A DNA stretch of 64,000 nt, from positions 196,382 through 260,381 of the forward strand of contig JAVHLB010000004.1 of NCBI GenBank assembly GCA_031082425.1, written 5' to 3'. Source of the stretch: Candidatus Edwardsbacteria bacterium (GTDB taxonomy: Bacteria > Edwardsbacteria > AC1 > EtOH8). Made by a program: the position numbers and the translations under genes. Numbering within the stretch: the stretch's first letter is position 1; each line of letters starts with the position of its first letter. Shown here piece after piece: positions 50,399-58,041 of this stretch. The notes beneath the pieces are model-generated. The model was not told the DNA's origin. It searched no databases and saw only the letters and a list, made by a program, of their open reading frames with translations.

Positions 50399-51550
50399 TT
50401 ATTTATCGATGCCCCTCTTCCATTTCCGGTCGAACTCCTCCACCGACAGATTGAATGATGCCTTAAAAACCCCTTTAAAATCACCCCCCTGCCCCATCTG
50501 GTCCACAAACAGCCGGACCATATCCCATCCGTTGTCCTCGACCAGGAAACTTACCGCCGACAGGCTGGCCCGGTAGGCCTGCTGAGCATCCTCCCGATCC
50601 AGGGTCATGAACGAACCTGACAGCTGGGATAACGGAAGGTAGGCGTGATCGGCGGCCCGCTGTCCCTCCTGATATTGGGCCAGACCCTCGTTGAACCATC
50701 CCGGAAATTTCCGGCCCCCGATCTCGAACAGCAGGGCATGGACGAACTCGTGGGTCAGCACCCTCTCCAGCACTTCCTGGTCCTCCCGGTAATCGGCCAC
50801 CGGCACCCTGATCTTCCCGTCGAAGGCCGCCCCGGCCCAGGAGGCCAGGCTGGTGATGTCGGAGAACTGCTGGTTATTGTAGAGTATCACGCTGATGTTC
50901 CTTTGGGCCTGCCAGCCGAACAGTGCCCCCTGCCTGTCCCGGATGCCCTCCAGCATGAAAAGTATCCTGTCGGCCATCTCCCGGTTCTCCCCGCCCTCGA
51001 ACCTGATGTCGAAATACCCGGTCTGGCTGGCCTCCAGGCCGTCCTCCCGGCGGCAGCGGTTGTCCAAGCCGTCCAACAGGCCGCTTATCGCCGAATCCCC
51101 GGGATTCAGTTCATAGGCTCTGCCCAGGCAGGAAAGGCAGGAATCGTTCCTGCCCAGACCATACCAGGCCTCCGCCCGCAGGTACCATAGGGCCGGTTTT
51201 TCCGGCATCAGTTTCAGGCCCCGGCCGGAGAGCTCCAGCACCTCCTGGTATTTTCCCTGATGAATCTGGCTGAGGCCGGAATTGAAATAGACCGCCTGGA
51301 GATTCTCCCCTATCAGCGAATCTTCCGGGGCCAGCCTCCGGGCTTTTTCCAGGAGCTTGAGGGCCCCGGGATATTCCTCCTGCCGGGAAAGCGCCACCCC
51401 CTGATTGGATAGTTCTATGGCCTCCTCAAGTCTGGCCCTCCGGCTCTGGAGCATTTCGAGATGCCCGTTGCCCTTGATGATGAAGACCAGCTCAACGGCG
51501 ATCAGGACCAGAATTACGGTCACGACCGCATTTTTGGGTTTTATTTCCAT
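50399..51550 (-). CDS. TPR protein with MA-type (gluzincin) metallopeptidase domain
   Basis: 383 residues. A single N-terminal hydrophobic helix (VVTVILVLIAVELVFII, residues 9-25) anchors or exports it. Residues 45-165 hold three TPR-like repeats. The C-terminal domain (about 175-383) carries the zinc site LTHEFVHALLFEIGG with HEFVH, and downstream FNEGLAQYQEG giving the third ligand, as in the peptidase MA/DUF1570 group. Probably a periplasmic or membrane-bound protease; substrate unknown. The gene is separated from livF by a 7-periodic array. Confidence 0.82.
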   Translation of the reverse strand: MEIKPKNAVVTVILVLIAVELVFIIKGNGHLEMLQSRRARLEEAIELSNQGVALSRQEEYPGALKLLEKARRLAPEDSLIGENLQAVYFNSGLSQIHQGKYQEVLELSGRGLKLMPEKPALWYLRAEAWYGLGRNDSCLSCLGRAYELNPGDSAISGLLDGLDNRCRREDGLEASQTGYFDIRFEGGENREMADRILFMLEGIRDRQGALFGWQAQRNISVILYNNQQFSDITSLASWAGAAFDGKIRVPVADYREDQEVLERVLTHEFVHALLFEIGGRKFPGWFNEGLAQYQEGQRAADHAYLPLSQLSGSFMTLDREDAQQAYRASLSAVSFLVEDNGWDMVRLFVDQMGQGGDFKGVFKASFNLSVEEFDRKWKRGIDK

Positions 51551-51655
51551 AATGTCGTCAATGTTGGTTTGCCAGTTAGGCTTCGATGACCTGGGAGTGA
51601 TTTCCTACCCTGTCCGGCGGGCCGTGAGTTATGTTCTATCGGCAGCATCGGGTGT

Positions 51656-52546
51656 TCAAAAGTTATAGACGAAATCTATGAAGGGGATCCCCGGAGTGAT
51701 CATGTCCTCGCCCAGCACGTTGGCCAGGGCCAGGTCCACCGCCAGCCCCTCGCCGAAGAAACGAAAGCCGGCCGAGACCAGCGGCTGGTCCAGGCCGGGA
51801 AACAGCCAGTTCTCGGTGACGAAGGATACCCGGCGCGACAGGCGGTACTCCCCGCCCACCATCACCATCGGCCGATCGGCCATCTCATCGCCCGCAAAAC
51901 CGTAGCCCAGTCCGGCGGTGAAGCTGCGGTCGGGTCCGCCGTAGGTGCCGGCCCCGTAAAGGATCCCCACCGTCGAGGCCTCCTGGTCGAAATCAGGAAC
52001 CTTGATGATCAACGCCCCTCCGGCCAGGTGGAATTTTTCGTTGACCGGCATCCCGGCCTTGGGCATGAAGAAAATTATCTGGTTGCCGCCGCCCCCGGGA
52101 AACAGGGATATTCCGCCTCCCAGGGTGATGTTATCGGTAAGGCCCACCACCACCTGGGGGAAGAAAATGTAGGTGTCGGAAAAATAGCCCTCGCCTTTTT
52201 TGAGCATGTGGGCGGTGGGCCCGAAGAACAGCCGGGTAGTGTTGGGATTGGGAAACCAGTATTCTCCATCCTTGATGGATCCCGTCTGGATCTCCTGGAT
52301 CTCGGTGATCTTGGCGATGGGAATGGTCATTGCCGTCACCGAGGTTTGCAATACGATATTGACAGAATCGATTTGAATGATGCTTCCTACGTTGCTGGAG
52401 CCGTCTGACGTTTTAACGATCTGGATGAAGGTGGAATCCGCCACCCGCAGCCGGCCCTTGATCGGCTGCTGGGCCAGACCCGGCGTGATCCAGAAGCAAC
52501 ACCCGGCCAAAAACAGCAGAGCAACGGTGATTCTTTTAATAGGCAT
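51656..52546 (-). CDS. Secreted or outer-membrane beta-rich protein of unknown function
   Basis: 296 residues. A signal peptide (to ~25, GLAQQ) is followed by a small beta domain (residues 30-90, GRLRVADSTFIQIVKTSDG and a MTIPIAKITEIQEIQTG strand). Then come long alternating strands rich in Gly and aromatic residues (TDNITLGGGISLFPGGGG, FTAGLGYGFAGDEM, and a C-terminal PFIDFVYNF ending in phenylalanine). This suggests an outer-membrane barrel of about eight or more strands. I do not recognise a specific family. Confidence 0.72.
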   Translation of the reverse strand: MPIKRITVALLFLAGCCFWITPGLAQQPIKGRLRVADSTFIQIVKTSDGSSNVGSIIQIDSVNIVLQTSVTAMTIPIAKITEIQEIQTGSIKDGEYWFPNPNTTRLFFGPTAHMLKKGEGYFSDTYIFFPQVVVGLTDNITLGGGISLFPGGGGNQIIFFMPKAGMPVNEKFHLAGGALIIKVPDFDQEASTVGILYGAGTYGGPDRSFTAGLGYGFAGDEMADRPMVMVGGEYRLSRRVSFVTENWLFPGLDQPLVSAGFRFFGEGLAVDLALANVLGEDMITPGIPFIDFVYNF

Positions 52547-52559
52547 CTTTATTACCTCT

Positions 52560-53126
52560 TTAAATGTTAAATATCTTGCGTCTTTCCCCGGCAGTCACCG
52601 GCTTTCGCTGTCCCGGCTTAAGGCCGCTCAACCGAAAATTTCCGATACCGACCCGCACCAGCCGCAGGGTGGGATATCCTATGGCCGCGGTCATCCGGCG
52701 CACCTGGCGGTTCTTGCCTTCGGTCAAGGTCATCTCCAGCCAGCAGGTGGGGATATTTTTGCGGAACCTGATGGGCGGGTCGCGTTCCTCCATCTCGGGC
52801 TGGGGATCCAGGATCATTGCCTGGCAGCTAAGGGTCGGATGCCCCTTTATGGTCACCCCTTTTCGCAGTTTTAAAAGATCCTTCTCCCCGGGGATGTTCT
52901 CCACCTGGACCCAATAGGTGCGGGAATGGCCCTGCCGGGGATTCAGCAGTTTGGCGTTCAGCTCGGCCTCGTCGGACAGCAGCAGCAGGCCCTCGGAGTC
53001 GGCGTCCAGCCGGCCCAGGGGATAGACGTTTTTGGGGAAGCCGAACTTGGCCAGGGTCACATGCCGGGGATCGTCCGAGGTGAACTGCGACAGCACCCCG
53101 TATGGTTTGTTGAAAGCGATCAGCAT
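52560..53126 (-). CDS. rluE: Pseudouridine synthase, RluE-like
   Basis: 188 residues. The catalytic block GRLDADSEGLLLLSDEA contains the essential aspartate; further family motifs are FNKPYGVLSQFT and KNRQVRRMTAAIGYPTLRLV. There is no N-terminal S4 domain, which together with the length fits RluE, the enzyme for U2457 of 23S rRNA (E. coli numbering), rather than RsuA or RluB. Target position in this organism is inferred. Stands alone between an envelope protein and a phosphoesterase gene. Confidence 0.88.
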   Translation of the reverse strand: MLIAFNKPYGVLSQFTSDDPRHVTLAKFGFPKNVYPLGRLDADSEGLLLLSDEAELNAKLLNPRQGHSRTYWVQVENIPGEKDLLKLRKGVTIKGHPTLSCQAMILDPQPEMEERDPPIRFRKNIPTCWLEMTLTEGKNRQVRRMTAAIGYPTLRLVRVGIGNFRLSGLKPGQRKPVTAGERRKIFNI

Positions 53127-53197
53127 TGTTTTACCCCTTTCTGTTTATGACAGCGGACAACCCGCCGGCCCCAGCATTCATCATGCTCCAGGCTTGG

Positions 53198-54940
53198 TCA
53201 TTTGAACCTGACCACCCCGAAGTTCTTGGTCTGGTACGACCAGTCGTACATCCACAGGGCCGACTGGTTGTTGCGCTGCTGCTTGCGGCGGATGTTCATC
53301 CTGATCTCGGCATCCCTGTTCAGCACCGGCAGGCCGACATCCTTCAAGGGCACCCTCATCTCCAGCACCCATTCCCTTTCCCCGGCCAGGGCCTTGGCCT
53401 GGAAGCCGCCGTTCCATTTCTGGTCCAGATCGTCGCGGGTGTTGTCTATCAGCTGGTCCCAGACGGTGGATGCCGGATTGACATACATCTGGTAGACCGT
53501 GTCCTTATTGGCGGCGAACAGGAATCCGATGCAGTCGTCGTTGTACACCTGGTCGTCCCGGACGGTCTTGGCGGTCTTCAGCTGGGCCATGATGGTGTCC
53601 CGGCAGACCGCGGCGATATAAAGGTCCTCCCCATCGTGCATGAAGTAGACCTGGGTGGGATCGGCCGATGCCGGGTTGCCGTCCCAGCCGCAGAAATCGG
53701 CTATCTTGCCGGCCCCCAGCCATTCATCCTTATCGAACCGGCCGTCGATGGCCGGGGCCTTTTTGGCCCGGGGGCACTCCAGGATCCGGATCACATTGGG
53801 GCTCATCTCCAGGTTATAAGATTTATCGCGCCCGAAGGGATAGGACATTTTCATCACCGGCAGGGGATACAGGGTTCCGGAGCCTTTGAACCTGAAGACG
53901 GACTTCAAGCTGTCGCCGGGGGCTATCTCCACCGGGATGCTGTTCTTGACAGCCTTCCAGTTCTGGCCGGTCTCCCATAAGATCTCGGTTTTTATAGGCT
54001 TGTCTGTGGGATTCTTGATCCTGACCTCGGCCTCCAGGGATGATAATTTTCTGCCCTCGATCAGTTCCGGCCCATCAACAAACACCGCCTTGGTGGGTAT
54101 CTGATGGGCGAAGGTCTCCTCCTTAAGGCTGACGTGATCTAGATCAAAGGTATTGCCGGCCCGCACCAATGCCGAGCTGAATTTTCCGTCCTTGACGGTG
54201 ACCCACAGGTACTGGTAGAAGCCGGCCAGGCTGATATTTTCCGAAGGGCCGATATCCGCCCCGGAGCTGCCCATCACCACGTAGCGGATGCCATCAATGA
54301 CCTCCGAGGCATAATTGTGCCAGTGCCCGGCGAACACCGCCGTAACTTTGTATCTCTTGAACAGGTCGTGCAGCTTGTCCGGCTGTCCGGCCCCCACCCC
54401 CGCCGCCCAGAACGGCTTGTGCATGAAAATATAGATGCCGGATCTGTTCCTGAGCGATCTCAGGTCCTTCTCCAGCCACCTGATCTGGGCGGGATCCATC
54501 TGGTCCAGGGTCTCCACCAGTGAGTTGTCCATCACGATGAAATGGCTGTTCTGGTGATCGAAGGAATAATAGGGGTTGCGTCCGGTCTTTTTGATGAATA
54601 TGCTGCGCACCTCGGGAGTGGTGATGTCGTGGTTGCCGGGGGTCAGGTACACCGGGCAGGAGAGCGCTTTTAACATCGGCAGGGTGGCATCCCAGTCCTT
54701 GACCGTCCCGGCCGAGTCAGCATAGCCCTGGATGAGATCTCCCACCGTCACCACCAGGTCCGGTTTTATCCGCTCGATGTCCTTCAGCACCATCTCGAAG
54801 GCCTTTTGGTTGGCTCCGCCGGTGCGGTCGGCCAGCACCACCAAACGGAAATTATCCCCGGGCCCGGCCGGCCTGGCCGTCCAGCCGTTTTGGATCAGGG
54901 CCGCCGCCAGAAGGGTTAGGATCATAACTATTTTCTTCAT
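53198..54940 (-). CDS. Secreted metallophosphoesterase with C-terminal CBM9-like domain
   Basis: 580 residues from the ATG after GGAGGC; an upstream in-frame start would add 32 residues before the signal peptide. A signal peptide (to ~20) is followed by a calcineurin-like phosphoesterase domain (LVVLADRTGG, VTVGDLIQGYAD, LTPGNHDITT, FIMHKPFWA, AVFAGHWHNYASE). Residues about 270-390 are beta-rich. The last ~190 residues (APAIDGRFDKDEWLGAGKIA, then VYFMHDGEDLYIAAVCRDT) match a family 9 carbohydrate-binding/DOMON-like module. It probably acts on surface or environmental phosphate esters while holding onto a glycan; the exact substrate is unknown. Confidence 0.85.
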   Translation of the reverse strand: MKKIVMILTLLAAALIQNGWTARPAGPGDNFRLVVLADRTGGANQKAFEMVLKDIERIKPDLVVTVGDLIQGYADSAGTVKDWDATLPMLKALSCPVYLTPGNHDITTPEVRSIFIKKTGRNPYYSFDHQNSHFIVMDNSLVETLDQMDPAQIRWLEKDLRSLRNRSGIYIFMHKPFWAAGVGAGQPDKLHDLFKRYKVTAVFAGHWHNYASEVIDGIRYVVMGSSGADIGPSENISLAGFYQYLWVTVKDGKFSSALVRAGNTFDLDHVSLKEETFAHQIPTKAVFVDGPELIEGRKLSSLEAEVRIKNPTDKPIKTEILWETGQNWKAVKNSIPVEIAPGDSLKSVFRFKGSGTLYPLPVMKMSYPFGRDKSYNLEMSPNVIRILECPRAKKAPAIDGRFDKDEWLGAGKIADFCGWDGNPASADPTQVYFMHDGEDLYIAAVCRDTIMAQLKTAKTVRDDQVYNDDCIGFLFAANKDTVYQMYVNPASTVWDQLIDNTRDDLDQKWNGGFQAKALAGEREWVLEMRVPLKDVGLPVLNRDAEIRMNIRRKQQRNNQSALWMYDWSYQTKNFGVVRFK

Positions 54941-55246
54941 AATGCCTCCGATAGTTTTGATTGCTAATATATTTCGTGACAGGCAAGATCGACCCTCTTC
55001 TGATTTATCAGGGATGAGCCTGCCCTGAAATTTCATTTTTTTATTGACTGCTGAAGCGGCAGGGCGGGATCCTCCCGCCCCAGCCGCGAATTGTTGAGCC
55101 GCTCGATGAGGAAAGAAACCAAGGTGATCATTTTTTCATATTACTACAGGTTGCGTATTTCCGCAACCCAAAAATATAGTATTGGGCCTCTCTCCCTTTG
55201 GGGGAGAGGCCGGAGAGGGGTCCGTCTTTCTCCAGCTGACGTCACC
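54941..55246. other. Intergenic stretch with several palindromes
   Basis: No gene supported. Contains an inverted repeat GGGCGGGA...TCCCGCCC (55062-55080), a second one GGTTGCG...CGCAACC (55149-55168), and the GA-rich element (copy f). No clear promoter for the downstream phosphoesterase gene was found. Confidence 0.5.
55188..55222. repeat. GA-rich palindromic intergenic element (copy f)
   Basis: CTCTCTCCCTTTGGGGGAGA then GGCCGGAGAGGGGTC. Confidence 0.8.
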
Positions 55247-55273
55247 AAAAAAGGCTGCCGGATGCCGGCAGCC
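55247..55273 (-). terminator. Intrinsic terminator after pepF
   Basis: GGCTGCCGG-CAT-CCGGCAGCC followed by TTTTTT in the transcript, 10 bases beyond the pepF stop. Confidence 0.9.
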
Positions 55274-55283
55274 CTTGGAATGG

Positions 55284-57068
55284 TTATTTTGACAGTCTCT
55301 TCAGCTCGCTCAGCCAGCTCTTGACCACCTCGAAGCTTCCCTGCCAGAATTCCGGCGAGGACATGTCCATCCCCACCTCCCTGATGATCACCTCCGGGCT
55401 CTGGGAGCCGCCGTAGGCCAGGATCTTCTCGATCTTGGGCACGAAGGGCTTGCCTTGGTCCTTGTACCGGGCGAACAGGGCCAGGGCCAAAAGCTCCCCG
55501 AAGTTGTAGGCGTAGCAGTAGAACGGGGTCTGGAAGATGTGCGGGATGTAGGCCCACTCGCTGCGGAACTCCTCGGCCACCTCCACCGCCGAGCCCAGCT
55601 GGGAGCGCAGCTGCTTGATATACAGATCGCTCAGCTGGTCGGATTTGATGCCCTGGGATATCCTTTGGTGGGCCTGGTTCTCGAACATCACGAAATAGGC
55701 CTGACGGATGACCGTGGCGTAGGAGTCGCCCAGCTTCTCCAGCAGCATGGCCCGGCGTTCCTTGTCGGACCGGGCCTGGCCTAAAAGCCTTTCGAAGACC
55801 ATCAGCTCGGAGATGGTGGAGGCGGTCTCGGCCAGCGGCAGGGTGGTGTGCGACGAGGTATAATAATGATTCTGGGCGTACAGGTCGTGGACGCCGTGTC
55901 CCAGCTCGTGGGCCAGGGTGGCCACCGAGGAATTATTGCCGGTGTAGTTGAGCAGGATGTAGGGGGTGACCCCCGGCGCGATGTCGGAGCAGAAGGCCCC
56001 GGTGTCCTTGCCCGGCCGGGGATGGCTGTCGATGTGGTCGGCCTTGAAGATGGATTCGGCCTTGTCGGCAAAGCCCGGGGCAAAGTCGCGGAAGATCTCC
56101 AGTATCAGCTTTTTGGCCTCCGGCAGCGGCATTTTGGATTTAGGCGTCTCCAGAGGAGAATACAGGTCGTAGCGCCGCAGCTTCTTCATCTTCAGCAGTT
56201 TGGCCTTGTGGCGGAAGAAATCCTGGTATATCCCCACGTTCCTCCGGCAGACCTCCAGCAGGGTCTCGATGGCCGCATCCGGCACCCGGTTGTAGAAATT
56301 TCGCATGGAGATGGGGCCGGGGAAGTTCCTCAGTTTGGCGTCGTTGTCCCAGTCCTTGGCCAGCGCCCGGTAGATGACGAACAGCTTGTCCTCGTTGTCA
56401 TGGTAGGGTTTGAAGACGGCCTTATAGGCCGCCTCCCGCTCCGATGCCTTGGCGCTGTAATAGTAATTGCGCACCTGGCCCTGGGTCTTGAATACCTTTG
56501 CCTTTCCGCCCCTGGGCTGGAATTTATACTCGAAGCTGTCGGTGATCAGGTTGTACATATCCACCAGGGCCTGGGAGCCGGTGACGCTCTTGCGGGTGAT
56601 CAGCCTCTCCTCGCCCTGGCTCAATGTATGCTGGGCGGCCGCCCGGTTGTATTTGAACACATACTCCAGGTCCGGCAGCGCGGCGAACAGCCGGTTGGCG
56701 TTGAAATCGTCCAGCTTCTCCATCCCTTCCACCGCCAGGCCTTTAAGCCAGTGCTCCAGCGGCAGCAGGGCATCGGACAATTTGATGCCCAGGTCCTGGG
56801 TGCGTGACTTGTACAGCTTGGCGTCCTGCGATTTCAGGTCGGCGTTCTCCCACAGCTCGCCGTAAGAAGAGATCTTCGACACCCTGGTCTTCAGGTCCTC
56901 GCGGAATTCGATGACCTGCTTGAATTCGGCCAGCGACATCTGGGGCTTGAGCAGTTTTACCTGTTCCGCCATCCCGGCGATGTCCTTTTCGATCCCGGCA
57001 TAGGTTTGGTCGAATTTTCCCCTGGCCACGATGTCATTAAGATTCCACTTTAACTCCTGCCCTGCCAT
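55284..57068 (-). CDS. pepF: Oligoendopeptidase F
   Basis: 594 residues from the ATG preceded by GGAAGGAC; a start five codons upstream is disfavoured. M3 family zinc peptidase: TLAHELGHGVHDLYAQNHYY holds HExxH and the downstream SELMVFERLL glutamate completes the site. The N-terminal helical half begins WNLNDIVARGKFDQTYAGI. It cleaves short peptides in the cytoplasm and helps recycle them. The last ORF before an intrinsic terminator; its upstream neighbour is an AT-rich methyltransferase gene. Confidence 0.94.
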   Translation of the reverse strand: MAGQELKWNLNDIVARGKFDQTYAGIEKDIAGMAEQVKLLKPQMSLAEFKQVIEFREDLKTRVSKISSYGELWENADLKSQDAKLYKSRTQDLGIKLSDALLPLEHWLKGLAVEGMEKLDDFNANRLFAALPDLEYVFKYNRAAAQHTLSQGEERLITRKSVTGSQALVDMYNLITDSFEYKFQPRGGKAKVFKTQGQVRNYYYSAKASEREAAYKAVFKPYHDNEDKLFVIYRALAKDWDNDAKLRNFPGPISMRNFYNRVPDAAIETLLEVCRRNVGIYQDFFRHKAKLLKMKKLRRYDLYSPLETPKSKMPLPEAKKLILEIFRDFAPGFADKAESIFKADHIDSHPRPGKDTGAFCSDIAPGVTPYILLNYTGNNSSVATLAHELGHGVHDLYAQNHYYTSSHTTLPLAETASTISELMVFERLLGQARSDKERRAMLLEKLGDSYATVIRQAYFVMFENQAHQRISQGIKSDQLSDLYIKQLRSQLGSAVEVAEEFRSEWAYIPHIFQTPFYCYAYNFGELLALALFARYKDQGKPFVPKIEKILAYGGSQSPEVIIREVGMDMSSPEFWQGSFEVVKSWLSELKRLSK

Positions 57069-57161
57069 ATAAAGTCCTTCCATATATTTGGTGATGTTGT
57101 TTGCGGCGATGATATCAAATCATCTTATAATTACTGATAGCTATGCTTGATCAAGTTAAAT

Positions 57162-58010
57162 TTATTTTTTGCTGTAAACATTCATGTTCCACAATTCACC
57201 GGGATATTTGCGTGGTTTCCATAATCCGAAACCATCTATGCAGATCGCTTCGAACCCGCATTGCCTTAGGAATAAAAGAATAGTGTGGGCATTAAAATGA
57301 AAAACATGGGCTATTAACGAAACCGTAGGGCCTTGGGCTTCAGTGTCCGGCAACCGTAAAACCAATAAACCGTTTTTTCTAAGCAATGAAGAAGCTTTCC
57401 GAAGAAACACTTCGGGATCAAGAATGTGCTCAATTACACTATACATGGCTATGACATCATATTTTTCTGTCTCGTTTTGGTCTAAAAAATCGCCTTTTAT
57501 TGCATTGAACCCCGAACCTTGTATTTCCCGAATACACCGTTCTTCGGTTTCAATCCCATATGTTTCCCAACCACGGCGGTGTGCCTCTTTAAGCGTATAG
57601 CCGGCCCCGAAACCCACTTCAAGAAATCTTCCTTTGGCAGCAAAACGTTCGATATCATTCAAGCGCATCTCGGCCACATTCTGCAATGCCGCCGGATCAT
57701 CAAAAACATCAAGTGTCGCTTGCTCATACAGGGGGTCATCAATCCCTGTATTGTGATATCGCTTCGAATAAATATAATCGTAAAAATCTTGATCAGGTTG
57801 AGGGTCTAACCACATCATGCCGTCATGCAGACAACGCACAGTATGGAATTTTTGTCCGTTAATTAAAAAGCTGTTGACGGGAACAATATCCCTGCGTTGA
57901 CATAAGAGACATTTAATTTCATGAGTGTCTATATGTGAAATATCAGTTATATTTATATCAAAAATATTAGGTATCATGCTTTTCGGATTGATTATTATGA
58001 AATTAACCAA
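57162..58010 (-). CDS. Class I SAM-dependent methyltransferase with N-terminal Cys motif
   Basis: 282 residues. Residues 33-70 carry a zinc-like pair, CLLC followed by RCLHDGMMWLDP, as in many sugar- or surface-glycan-associated methyltransferases. The SAM-binding core has FLEVGFGAGYTLKEAHRRGW, then DVIAMYSVIEHILDPEVFLR and LLRKNGLLVLRLPD, the Methyltransf_23/UbiE-like order. The substrate is unknown; glycan or small molecule is more likely than RNA. Base composition is clearly AT-richer than the flanking pepF and glgP genes, suggesting acquisition from elsewhere. Confidence 0.82.
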   Translation of the reverse strand: MVNFIIINPKSMIPNIFDINITDISHIDTHEIKCLLCQRRDIVPVNSFLINGQKFHTVRCLHDGMMWLDPQPDQDFYDYIYSKRYHNTGIDDPLYEQATLDVFDDPAALQNVAEMRLNDIERFAAKGRFLEVGFGAGYTLKEAHRRGWETYGIETEERCIREIQGSGFNAIKGDFLDQNETEKYDVIAMYSVIEHILDPEVFLRKASSLLRKNGLLVLRLPDTEAQGPTVSLIAHVFHFNAHTILLFLRQCGFEAICIDGFGLWKPRKYPGELWNMNVYSKK

Positions 58011-58041
58011 AAACTGATAACCAGTAATTATTAACTATCGC

